Source: Lactifluus volemus (Eukaryota; Basidiomycota; Agaricomycetes; Russulales; Russulaceae). Taken from it: 13,652 bases of DNA. The position numbers and the translations under genes were made by a program. Each line of letters begins with the position of its first letter. Positions within the stretch are counted from its first letter, which is position 1. The DNA is taken from contig WTXI01000583.1 of assembly GCA_022376515.1 (NCBI GenBank), forward strand, positions 1 to 13,652, given 5' to 3'. Below are positions 1 to 6,900 of the stretch, piece after piece. Below the pieces are notes generated by a model. That model did not search any database and was not told the DNA's origin. It saw only the letters and a program-made list of their open reading frames with translations.

Positions 1-81
1 TAAGCGAGGGAGTCAGCAGAAATGAGTCAGTAGTCCGAAAATGTATAGTACGAGTCAGCAAACACGTGTCAGTCCATAACA
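1..81 (-). repeat. Partial 3' LTR of element 1 (its U3 5' end)
   Basis: Bases 1-81 repeat 7058-7137 with one difference, an extra G at position 6. The LTR begins on the minus strand at 81 with TGTTATGG. The rest of this LTR lies to the left of the window. Confidence 0.93.
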
Positions 82-93
82 CCATCCCCCGTC
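82..93 (-). promoter_or_regulatory. Polypurine tract of element 1
   Basis: On the minus strand the sequence immediately before the LTR start is GACGGGGGATGG, a G-rich purine stretch with a single T near its end. Its place directly 5' of the 3' LTR is where plus-strand DNA synthesis is primed in LTR elements. Position and composition are seen; the role is inferred from the family. Confidence 0.6.
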
Positions 94-115
94 TAAGGCG
101 CAGTCCCACCTGCGT

Positions 116-844
116 TTACTCACGGTCAGCAGCATAGTCCCAGTCACTCATCTCCGCGTTGATCCAGCCAGACGTGGAGCGATCGACACCGTGGCCGTAC
201 CAGAGGTAAGCCTTCTTGTCGTCAGTGTAAGGGCATGACCAATGCCAGTGAGGGTGTTCTAAGGGGACTCTACAAGCGTCTCCGAACTTGCATTGCTGGT
301 GGGGTTCGTGACATGAAGGGCCCGAATGGCCATAGTCGGCGCACCATTCGCACCATTGGTGGAGGGGGCAGTCGACGTAGACGTGTCCGGGGTTTCGTCG
401 CTTGCATCTACCACAATAGGGCGTGTGCGTGATCCGGGCTGCGGCACTATCAGCGGCGGTTCCACTGCTACTATTGACGACCCGTTCCATGCAAGTCTTG
501 CAGTGAAGGGCACCCTCGCCGTCATGAACTGTACTCCCTGGCCACTGGTCGTCGTTAGCGTCACCGTCATTATCAAGTGCCCATCCGAGTTCGTCGTCCT
601 GGATAGGGGAGACAGATGAGGCGGGCGAGTCGCAGACGTTAGAGGTCGGTGAGTTTGGTAAGGATGGTAGTTGGTTGTTTGGCGGGGAGGGGGCGGTGTC
701 GCTCCGCGAGAGTCTATCAAAATTGGTGAGGTCCTCGTTCCACGTTGGCGGTGGGAGGACGGCAAGTGGGGTCCATGGGCGTTCGGAGGGAGGTGCGAGG
801 TAGTCCCAAATCGAACTTGTCGGTTTGGGTTGCTGTATGGCCAT
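116..844 (-). CDS. ORF3: Cys/His-rich zinc-knuckle protein at the 3' end of element 1
   Basis: This is a 242-residue frame between the chromodomain end of pol and the polypurine tract. An upstream in-frame stop lies four codons before the ATG at 844. The N-terminal half is Pro/Ser/Asp-rich with conserved-looking Trp (W13, W24, W35). The C-terminal half (114-204) is dense in Cys and His: C115-X2-C118; C144-X2-C147-X6-H154-X4-C159; a textbook CCHC knuckle C165-X2-C168-X4-H173-X4-C178; then C185, C191, H197/H199/H201 and C204. CCHC knuckles bind single-stranded nucleic acid in Gag nucleocapsids, so an RNA-binding or chaperone role is plausible but inferred. It shares 259-844 with the pol frame, which is also open. 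It sits -1 relative to pol, so a further 1-base deletion like those elsewhere in the element could have detached a C-terminal domain of pol; otherwise it is a separate overlapping gene. I do not recognise a named family. Confidence 0.65.
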   Translation of the reverse strand: MAIQQPKPTSSIWDYLAPPSERPWTPLAVLPPPTWNEDLTNFDRLSRSDTAPSPPNNQLPSLPNSPTSNVCDSPASSVSPIQDDELGWALDNDGDANDDQWPGSTVHDGEGALHCKTCMERVVNSSSGTAADSAAARITHTPYCGRCKRRNPGHVYVDCPLHQWCEWCADYGHSGPSCHEPHQQCKFGDACRVPLEHPHWHWSCPYTDDKKAYLWYGHGVDRSTSGWINAEMSDWDYAADRE

Positions 845-3663
845 GCTGCGAATTCACAGGCCTGGAAGAGCGACTCTCTGAGGGTGTCATCGAGCGGCGT
901 GATTCGCGGGTATAAGGCGGGAGATCGGGGGTCGGGGAGCGGTTTCTCGGACGCCGTGTATAGCTCACTGGGATAAACGGTGGAGAGGCCGAACGATGAT
1001 TGGTAGAGGAAGGATGATGGGTGGACCGGGCGGATGGGACGTGGTGCGGGTAGGTCATATTGGGCTGGGACATGTTGCATATAGCGAATTGTGAGGGACT
1101 TTGGTAAAGGTGGTGTGGTGGTGGTAGTTGTAGTGGTGGGGATGAAAGTTGGTGATGTTGTTTCTTGCTGAAGCAAGAGGGTTCTTATAGCTTTTGGTTG
1201 AGCTTTGTAAAAGGCTGTGAGTAGTTCTGGAGCGTCAACATTCTCCGCTGGTTCCCATGTGTTGTGTGCGGCGGAATAGCCTTTCCACTTTAGGAGATAT
1301 TGGAGTCTGGTCTTGTTCTTTGGTCCGATACGTCTGGACCCTAGAATAGCTTCTACTTCGTACTCCTCTTCTCCGTCTACAAGTTCCGGTGCAGGCTGTT
1401 CAAAGTTCGGACCATGTTCGGGTGTTTCCGTATAGGGAGCGATCAATGATGTGTGAAACACATCATGAATCTGCCATCGATCTGGGAGTTTGAGGCGTAT
1501 AACTACCGGTGATATGACTTTGGTGATTGTAAAAGGTCCGTAGCGTTTTGGGGCTAGTTTGCTACTGAGGTGCGTCATTTTGAGGTTGGTGCCCTCGAGC
1601 CAGACCTTTTCTCCTATGGCATATTTTCGGTAGTGGCGTTGACCCTTCTTGTGTTCTGTGCGTTTGTGAAGGAGGGTCTGTGCATGCTTCATCGCTGATC
1701 GGGCTTTTTCTCGGATGTTTTTAAGTTCTTCGGATCTTTTGTTGACATAAGGTAGATGGCTTGTGATCCGAGAAGTTGCGATAAGAGGGGTATATCCGAT
1801 GAGGAGTTCGTACGGAGTAAATCCGGTTGTGGCGTTTGGCCATGAGTTGTGAACGAACTGGGCCATGGGTAGAAGTGTGGACCAATCATTCATGTAATCA
1901 TTGCCATAGATGCGGAGATATTGTTCTACTCGTTGGTTACTCCTTTCTGATTGACCATCCGTTTGAGGGTGATAGGCGGTACTGATATTTTGCGATATCT
2001 TGAGTTTCTGGCAGAGCCCCGTGGCTAGGTGTGATGTGAAGCGGGGATCTCTATCAGAAATGATTCTTCGGGGAACGCCGTAGTTCGGAAAAACGTTGGA
2101 GATGTACAGGTCGATAACTTCTTCCGTAGTGATCTTTTTCGTACACGGTAAGAAGACGGCAGCTTTAGTGCAATCATGATCAACAATCGTGAGGATGGAA
2201 TCATATCCATATGACTCGGGAAGATCCGTGATAAGATCCATCGCCACGACTTGGAAAGGAACATTGGACACTTCTTTTTCTCGTGGTTCGATGGGAGCGA
2301 TAGGGGGTTTTGGGCGATGGGTAAGGGGTTTTGTTGACTGGCATGTGGCGCATCCCTTGACGTATTGTGTAACATACTGCTTGAGTCCAGGCCACCAGAA
2401 GTTGTGGAAGACTTCTATCATGGTGTTGGCGATGCCTGGATGGCCAGCAAGCTGATGGTCGTGATAACGCCAGAGTATATCTTTCTTCAACTGGTCGTTT
2501 TCAGGAACTACTGGAGCGTCCGCTTTCCACCAGTGTCCTTCATGATCTTGTTCTAGCTGATGTTCCTCAGCCCATCGTTTCATGAGGTCGTCGCTTTCTT
2601 TTTGTGCTAGCCAGACGCGGTCTTCAATGGAGTGAAGCTCCATTGCTTGGACAAAGAGCTTGTCAGGTAGTACCACAACGTCTTCATTGTCGTCGTCGCC
2701 CTTGGGAATGGCGGGATGTCGTGACAAGGCGTCAGCACGATTTGTGGCACCAGGTTTGTGAATGAGTTCGAAATTAAACTCTGCTAATTTGCTCAGATAG
2801 CGCGCTACTCTTCGTGCGATGTTGCGTGGTGAGCGATAGAATCGGAGGTTGTTGTGATCGGTGTATACTTTAATTGGGAAGGGTGAGGATAGTAAGACAT
2901 GTTCCCAACGAAGAAGTCCTCTAACGACTGCTAGGAGTTCGCGGTCGTAAACTGGATAATTTCTTTCTGCAGCGTTGAAGGTATGTGAGTCGTAACCGAC
3001 TGCTCTTGGTTTGTTATCTTTGTCTCTTTGAAGTAGGACTGCTCCAGTGGCATATTGGGAGGCGTCTACTTCAAGTTCAAAGGGTTTTGAGTAGTCGGGT
3101 CGGTATAGGACTGGGTCTTCTTGCACGCGTTGAAGTAAAATTTTTAGGGCATTACTGCACTCATCGGTCCAGTCGAACTTCACCCCCTTCTTTAGAAGTG
3201 CAGTAATGGGGCGCGCAATGTCGGCAAATCCTCGGATGAAGGGCCGTTGAAAGCCAAGGACGCCAAGGGTACTTCTGACGTCTTCAACTTTTGTAAGGAC
3301 GGTGGGCCAATTGGCTAGGCCATTTCTTTTTGTTGGATCGATTGTTATCTTTCCATCATGGACTTCAATACCGAGGTATTTGACTTGTTCTTTCTCAAAG
3401 TGGCACTTTGACGCTTTGAAGAACAAGGAGAGTTCGCGAGCACGTGTGAGAACTGCATGGGTGATTTCCCTAAGTTCTTCTAGGTTGTCGGAACAAATGA
3501 GGACGTCATCCATATAGATTAGAATGCGTCCTGGGTATTTGTTGACGAGATCGGCGAAGGCGGCATCCATGAACCTTTGGAAGACTGCTGGTGAGTTTCG
3601 CAGTCCAAAGAACATCACTTTAGGCTTAAAAAGCCCATAGGGGTTTTGAAGGCGGCTTTCCAC
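259..3663 (-). CDS. pol: pol of element 1: RT (palm on), RNase H, integrase, GPY/F, chromodomain, long tail
   Basis: This long open segment of 1134 codons copies element RNA into DNA and inserts it. The first seven or so residues are out of frame; true pol joins at a C4 run (3640-3643). RT active site YMDD is at residues 50-53. RNase H has D200, E242 and D269. The integrase zinc-binding HHCC is H401/H408/C438/C441, and its catalytic triad D476-X60-D537-X35-E573 is complete. GPY/F follows near 709-740. A chromodomain at about 766-820 (WKGY, NTWEP) would steer integration to modified histones. Residues 821-1134 form a Thr/Pro/Ser-rich tail with an eight-Thr run and two PI-[LV]-[IV]-D motifs (980, 1082). 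The last 195 codons overlap ORF3. No internal nonsense codon interrupts this segment, unlike element 2. Catalytic residues are all present, but upstream frameshifts would prevent translation as one polyprotein. Confidence 0.93.
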   Translation of the reverse strand: MESRLQNPYGLFKPKVMFFGLRNSPAVFQRFMDAAFADLVNKYPGRILIYMDDVLICSDNLEELREITHAVLTRARELSLFFKASKCHFEKEQVKYLGIEVHDGKITIDPTKRNGLANWPTVLTKVEDVRSTLGVLGFQRPFIRGFADIARPITALLKKGVKFDWTDECSNALKILLQRVQEDPVLYRPDYSKPFELEVDASQYATGAVLLQRDKDNKPRAVGYDSHTFNAAERNYPVYDRELLAVVRGLLRWEHVLLSSPFPIKVYTDHNNLRFYRSPRNIARRVARYLSKLAEFNFELIHKPGATNRADALSRHPAIPKGDDDNEDVVVLPDKLFVQAMELHSIEDRVWLAQKESDDLMKRWAEEHQLEQDHEGHWWKADAPVVPENDQLKKDILWRYHDHQLAGHPGIANTMIEVFHNFWWPGLKQYVTQYVKGCATCQSTKPLTHRPKPPIAPIEPREKEVSNVPFQVVAMDLITDLPESYGYDSILTIVDHDCTKAAVFLPCTKKITTEEVIDLYISNVFPNYGVPRRIISDRDPRFTSHLATGLCQKLKISQNISTAYHPQTDGQSERSNQRVEQYLRIYGNDYMNDWSTLLPMAQFVHNSWPNATTGFTPYELLIGYTPLIATSRITSHLPYVNKRSEELKNIREKARSAMKHAQTLLHKRTEHKKGQRHYRKYAIGEKVWLEGTNLKMTHLSSKLAPKRYGPFTITKVISPVVIRLKLPDRWQIHDVFHTSLIAPYTETPEHGPNFEQPAPELVDGEEEYEVEAILGSRRIGPKNKTRLQYLLKWKGYSAAHNTWEPAENVDAPELLTAFYKAQPKAIRTLLLQQETTSPTFIPTTTTTTTTPPLPKSLTIRYMQHVPAQYDLPAPRPIRPVHPSSFLYQSSFGLSTVYPSELYTASEKPLPDPRSPALYPRITPLDDTLRESLFQACEFAAWPYSNPNRQVRFGTTSHLPPNAHGPHLPSSHRQRGTRTSPILIDSRGATPPPPRQTTNYHPYQTHRPLTSATRPPHLSPLSRTTNSDGHLIMTVTLTTTSGQGVQFMTARVPFTARLAWNGSSIVAVEPPLIVPQPGSRTRPIVVDASDETPDTSTSTAPSTNGANGAPTMAIRALHVTNPTSNASSETLVESP

Positions 3664-4013
3664 TGGTCTTCGTCTTTGATACGGATATTATGGTACCCCC
3701 ATCGAATATCAAGGGTAGTAAAATATCGCATGCCATGGAGTTGTTCTAGAAGATTTTCGATGCGGGGGAGAGGGTAAATGTCGGGAATGGTATGTTCATT
3801 AACGCGTCGATAATCTTGAACTGGTCTAGAACTTCCATCTGCTTTGGGGATAAGGAACCAGGGTGACGACCAAGGGGAGTCCGTTTGCTCAATGTAACCT
3901 TTCTCTTGATGTTCTTTGAGGAATTTCTTTGTGATTTCCTTCCCTTCTTCGGTCAGCGGATACACCTTGCAGTTAATGATGTCAGGTGCGTCTGGTTTCA
4001 ATTTTATTCCATG
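3615..4013 (-). pseudogene. pol: pol of element 1: N-terminal half of reverse transcriptase, frameshifted segment
   Basis: This segment encodes the RT fingers and the first part of the palm. It has the family motifs KPDAPDIINCKVYPL, SPWSSPWFLIPKADGS, RPVQDYRRVN and LDIRWGYHNIRI; D98 of the segment is the first catalytic Asp of the RT palm. It ends in a spurious stop at 3615, because at the AAAACCCC run (3640-3647) the frame has to move by -1 to continue as YGLFKPKVMFFGLRNSPAVF in the next segment. On its upstream side it joins the protease-linker segment, again by a -1 shift, near 4013-4015. Both breaks look like loss of a single base rather than programmed shifts, since they fall inside one globular domain. 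Confidence 0.88.
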
Positions 4014-4338
4014 TCAAATTTTCCTCGGCTGGGAGGGAAACGTTTTGCTGCTTCTTCGTCAAAGATAAAGGCATGACGTTGGTATTCAAGGGGTATTCCT
4101 TGAACAGCAGCGCTAGAAGCCGTGCGTCGTTCAGTGTCCGCAATAGCCCATTCTTGGGATTTTCCAGCAGGTTCTAGGGCTCGTGCGAGTAAAACTCGAG
4201 CTTTTTCTTTAAGGGTCACTGCTGCGTGGTAATATTGGGACTCAAGGCAGATCTTCGGATTTTCATCGTCTAAGGTTCGGTCTTTCCAGTTGAGTCGTGG
4301 GTTAAACGTTTCTAGCCATGGGTATCCAAGGATGAGCG
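4004..4338 (-). pseudogene. pol: pol of element 1: protease C-terminus and linker to RT, frameshifted segment
   Basis: The frame opens at about 4336 with LILGYPWLETFNPRLNW, the conserved end of the retropepsin domain (element 2 has IILGYPWLKAFQPRFNW at the same place), and runs through a linker to EEAAKRFPPSR, which precedes RT in chromoviruses. The preceding protease segment is in another frame; the switch at 4336-4338 is of the 1-base-deletion type. The next switch, at about 4013-4015, leads into RT. No catalytic residues are expected here. Confidence 0.85.
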
Positions 4339-4689
4339 GTCCATGCCTAGGTCTGTGATGAAGAAGTTTTGTAATTCTTCTAGTTTTCCCATACGGATGC
4401 GTAAGGTAGAAAACTTCGTGACTCGTCCTAGTTTGTTTTCCGTTCCATCGACGTTAAAGATCTGGATCGGTTTGTCTAGGTCTTTTGTTCCTAGTTGCCA
4501 TCTTTCTGCCGTTCGATGATCGATGAAATTACTGGTAGCGCCACTATCGACAAGCGCTTTGTCTTCTTTTGTTCCGCCGTTATAGCTTGAATAAATAATG
4601 GGAACTTCCATTGATGAAATGGCATTTAAATACAAGCTAGTCGGTACTAAGGCTCGGATCCAGGCGGCGAGATCAGAGCCCTTTAAAAA
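4312..4689 (-). pseudogene. pol: pol of element 1: aspartic protease segment in the -1 frame relative to gag
   Basis: This is a retropepsin-like protease, which cleaves the Gag-Pol polyprotein. The active-site motif ALVDSGATSNFID is visible, with DSG as catalytic triplet. The frame overlaps the end of gag and lies -1 to it; it reads FLKGSDLAAWIRALVP just after the gag stop, which aligns with FLGGSNPPAWERAIEL in element 2, so the junction is native. There is no ATG at the start of the segment, consistent with expression only as a Gag-Pol fusion. The frame is lost at 4336-4338, where a 1-base deletion sends translation to a stop at 4312. Confidence 0.88.
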
Positions 4690-4695
4690 GACGGA
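4683..4695 (-). promoter_or_regulatory. Candidate -1 ribosomal frameshift site at the gag stop of element 1
   Basis: The minus strand reads TCT TTT TAA in the gag frame, so a T5 run overlaps the gag stop. Slipping one base back gives TTT TTA AAG, the pol frame. Element 2 has GGT TTT TAG with the same pol frame at the same point (9867-9875). It is not a canonical X XXY YYZ heptamer, since the A site would hold a stop; P-site slippage of tRNA-Phe is the likeliest route. Function is inferred from conservation. Confidence 0.6.
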
Positions 4696-4992
4696 TCTTG
4701 AGAAAGGAACTCGGCAAGTTTGCCGCGTTCTTCATCAGACATGGCTTTGAGGGCTTTGGCAACTTCCGCGTTCGAGAGTTCTTTCGAGGAAGTGGGAGTA
4801 GGGGTCGTTGTTACTTCGGATGTTTCAGTAACACGAGCGCGTGTAGTGCCGGGGGCGTTGACGTTTCGTTTCTTCTTAACAGGGCATTCTCTAGAGAGAT
4901 GACCTTGTTCCTTGCAATAGAAGCAACGTCCTTCGCGTATGAGGCGTTCACGGTCAGGGTCAGGGGTACGATTGCTTTGGGTAGTAGTACGT
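4683..4992 (-). CDS. gag: gag of element 1: nucleocapsid end with CCHC zinc knuckle
   Basis: This is the C-terminal part of gag in a frame -1 to the capsid part. It contains CFYCKEQGHLSREC, a C-X2-C-X4-H-X4-C zinc knuckle at about 4925-4884, preceded by a basic/acidic stretch (PDPDRERLIREGR). It ends with a helical-looking tail and the stop at 4683. The knuckle binds element RNA for packaging. The link to the capsid frame is lost in the (ACT)n-like tract near 4985-4992, probably by one-base loss in that short repeat. The same frame is open further upstream to 5156, but that stretch is low-complexity Thr/Ser/Arg and is a shadow of the capsid frame. Confidence 0.85.
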
Positions 4993-6492
4993 CTACATCC
5001 ATAGCGTCGGCATCGCGTTGTGGACGTGGGGCTGGGCGTGGTGGCTGTTGAGGACGGCGTTGTTGTTGCTGTCCTCGCGCATTGCCAAGTAATTGAGTAA
5101 TGCGTCCTAGTGACCCGCCACTGTGCATTTCTTTGAACAATTTTTGTTCCGTCCATGCGGCTGCATGTTTACGTGCCGCTTCTTGCCATTCTGTAAGGGT
5201 GTCTGGTTTCGGCCATTCACGGTTCATGATGGTCATGTGAAGGGCTTCTTTGAGACCGGCGCGATACTGAATGATAGTCCCTTGAGCGTCGGCTTCAAAG
5301 CCTGCTTCTTCAAGAAGGTCATTGAACGAGGTAGTGTAATCGTCTAGATCGTCTCCGACCATCCGAAGTTTCGCAAACTTTGTAAGGGCATCTTCTTTTG
5401 CGGCGGCATCTCGGAAATCATCAAGGAACCTTTGTTTGAAACCAATCCAAAGGTCTAGGTCGTTGGGGTCTCCTCCACGGTCTAGGTATCCTCCTAGAGA
5501 GTTAAGACGTGCTTGGGCCCAGCCTTCGCAACGTGGTCCAGACATAAATGTGGTGAACATGAGGATTCGGTTTGCGGGGTTCGACATTCCGGGGTTTCCT
5601 TGGTTTAATCTTCGGTAGTTTTCGAAGATTTCCATGAATCGTTTCGATCGCGATCTATTTCCATCAAAGGGTTTTGGGGGAATCCCCATCAACCCTCCTC
5701 CAGCAGCGGGGATTTGAGCAAAGCCTTGGCCTTGTTGAAGGGGAGCTGCTGCTGCTCCACCTCCTCCACCGCCGCCACCTCCTCCTCCTCCACCACCTCC
5801 TCCTCCAGGGCTACCAGGAGCTCCTCCACCTCCTCCACTGCCTCCAGGAGTACCGCCTCCTCCTCCGCCGCCGCTGAAGATTGCTCCACTACCACTTGCT
5901 GTGGTGGACGCTTTCTTGCTTTTTCCTTTAGGTTGGGAAAAGAGGGCTGAAGCGGTGGGTGTCGCTGTGGCGGTTGCTGAGGCAATTTGAAAAGGAGGGA
6001 GTAAGGCATAACCCGCAATTCCTTGTGCAGCTGCATGAAAGGCTCGCGCTGCTAGGGACTGGACAGGTGAGGTGCTTGTGGAAGCAGGGGCTTTAGATTT
6101 GAATATAGTATTCAGGGCGAGGAGTTCTTGAGGGGTGAGCGGGGCGTTGGGGTCAGGTTGTGGTTCAGGTGTCGGTTGCTTAGCAAATATTTTTCTCATT
6201 TGCTCAAGCTGTTCGTCAGTAGGACTCTCAGGTAAGAGGTCCATAGCTATGTTGTAGTTCGGTTCTTCGCCACTTCCAGAGTCAGATGGGGTCGAGGGTT
6301 GTTTCACTTGTTCAATTGCTTGTTCAAGTGTGATCATAGGGGTATGGGAGTGGGCGCGGAGTCTAGTCCCAGCGGCCTGCGCAAGGGCTTCGTCATCTTC
6401 GTCATCGCCTTGTGTAGGGCGATCTTGTTCAGGAGATTCTTCGGCTAACGCGGTGAATCTCCATATGGACTGCCTCTAGAGCTGTCTGACAT
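4986..6492 (-). CDS. gag: gag of element 1: capsid part with poly-Gly insertion
   Basis: This is the structural protein that forms the virus-like particle. The uninterrupted frame begins at an ATG at 6337 (MITLEQAIEQ) and stays in register for about 450 residues. Numbered from that ATG: an acidic/Pro-rich N-terminus; an Ala-rich region (94-130); a Gly-rich tract (156-194, one run of 17 Gly); then a capsid/retrotransposon-gag domain at about 224-400 (PKPFDGNRSR, WIGFKQRFLDDF, YRAGLKEALHMTIM). The frame remains open upstream of 6337 without an ATG. A better start is probably the ATG at 6492 (MSDSSRGSPYGDSP), set 34 bases after the PBS and preceded by four GAAC repeats; one missing base near 6449 would separate it from the main frame. 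The frame leaves register at about 4990, before the zinc knuckle. Confidence 0.85.
5757..5874. repeat. CTC/ACC-type trinucleotide tract encoding the Gag poly-Gly region
   Basis: The plus strand is a run of cctcct, ccacct and ccgccg blocks, pyrimidine-rich on plus and purine-rich on minus. In the gag frame it reads almost only Gly, with a few Ala, Pro, Ser and Thr. Expansion by slippage inside gag is the simplest explanation. The mirror frames on the plus strand (Leu-, Ser- and His-rich) are artefacts of the same repeat. Confidence 0.85.
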
Positions 6493-6525
6493 GGTTCGTT
6501 CGTTCGTTCACAAATGTGAGAGTAG

Positions 6526-6538
6526 AAGTCTCAGTTTG
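6526..6538 (-). promoter_or_regulatory. Self-priming primer-binding site of element 1
   Basis: Directly after the LTR end (TAACA) the minus strand reads CAAACTGAGACTT. It does not begin with TGG, as a tRNA 3'-end binding site would. Instead AAACTGAGACTT (6526-6537) is an exact 12-base complement of AAGTCTCAGTTT at 6816-6827, just downstream of the LTR TATA box. Tf1 of fission yeast and related elements prime reverse transcription from the 5' end of their own RNA in this way; here that is inferred from the pairing. Confidence 0.75.
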
Positions 6539-6600
6539 TGTTAAGGTTCCAAGTGGGACCTTTGTACGAAGTGTACGATCGTTCGTGAAGTCAAGAACTA

Positions 6601-6666
6601 GACTTGCAAGGCGTGCAAGTCAAGATCAAAGGTTCGATAAAGAGAGACTTAGTAAACGACTAAGTC
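6601..6666 (-). repeat. Two hairpins in the transcribed leader of element 1
   Basis: GACTTGCA-N5-TGCAAGTC (6601-6621) and GACTTAGT-N5-ACTAAGTC (6646-6666) are both perfect 8-bp stems with 5-base loops. They lie in R/U5, so they would fold in the RNA leader. Each ends in the repeated GTCAAG (plus) / CTTGAC (minus) motif, which occurs at 6590, 6619, 6664, 6682, 6717 and 6739. Confidence 0.7.
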
Positions 6667-6815
6667 AAGAGCGTTTCAGAGGTCAAGGGCTTTGGGCTTA
6701 GGGATAAGACCAAAGTGTCAAGAAGTCGAAGGCGTGATGTCAAGAGGGTTCTCTCAGGTCTGATGCTTCTAGGCAAGCAAGGTTCTAATAGATAGAAGAC
6801 TTGGATTGCGAAACA

Positions 6816-6827
6816 AAACTGAGACTT
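6816..6827 (-). other. Predicted 5' end of element 1 RNA (self-primer)
   Basis: AAGTCTCAGTTT on the minus strand starts 35 bases downstream of the first base of TATATAAA and is perfectly complementary to the PBS at 6526-6537. In a self-priming element the primer is the RNA 5' end, so this places the transcription start at or very near 6827. Confidence 0.65.
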
Positions 6828-6854
6828 AAGGTCTCTAGGGCAGAAAGTACAGGG

Positions 6855-6862
6855 TTTATATA
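6855..6862 (-). promoter_or_regulatory. LTR TATA box of element 1
   Basis: The minus strand reads TATATAAA from 6862 to 6855, inside the LTR about 275 bases from its 5' end. A perfect 8-bp inverted repeat (6880-6887 with 6893-6900) lies just upstream and may bind a regulator. The start site expected about 30 bases downstream agrees with the self-primer at 6827. Confidence 0.75.
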
Positions 6863-6879
6863 GAGAAGACGGGCTATGT

Positions 6880-6900
6880 ACACAGCCGTAGGGGCTGTGT
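6880..6900. repeat. Inverted repeat ACACAGCC-N5-GGCTGTGT in U3
   Basis: This is a perfect 8-bp inverted repeat with a 5-base spacer, 18 bases upstream of the TATA box of element 1. It could be a dimeric transcription-factor site or a DNA hairpin. No known site is recognised. Confidence 0.6.

Noticed and set aside
717..1073. 118-codon minus-strand frame, Ser/Arg/Pro-rich
   Set aside because: It lies inside the pol tail and partly in ORF3, has no motif, and can be explained by low stop density in this region.
5674..5950. Plus-strand Leu/His- and Ser-rich ORFs
   Set aside because: They are antisense shadows of the trinucleotide tract that encodes the Gag poly-Gly region.
6539..6555. tRNA-primed PBS (a TGG-starting site, TGGAACC, near the LTR end)
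   Set aside because: It falls inside the LTR once the TGTTA/TAACA ends are fixed, and the 12-base self-complementarity explains priming better.
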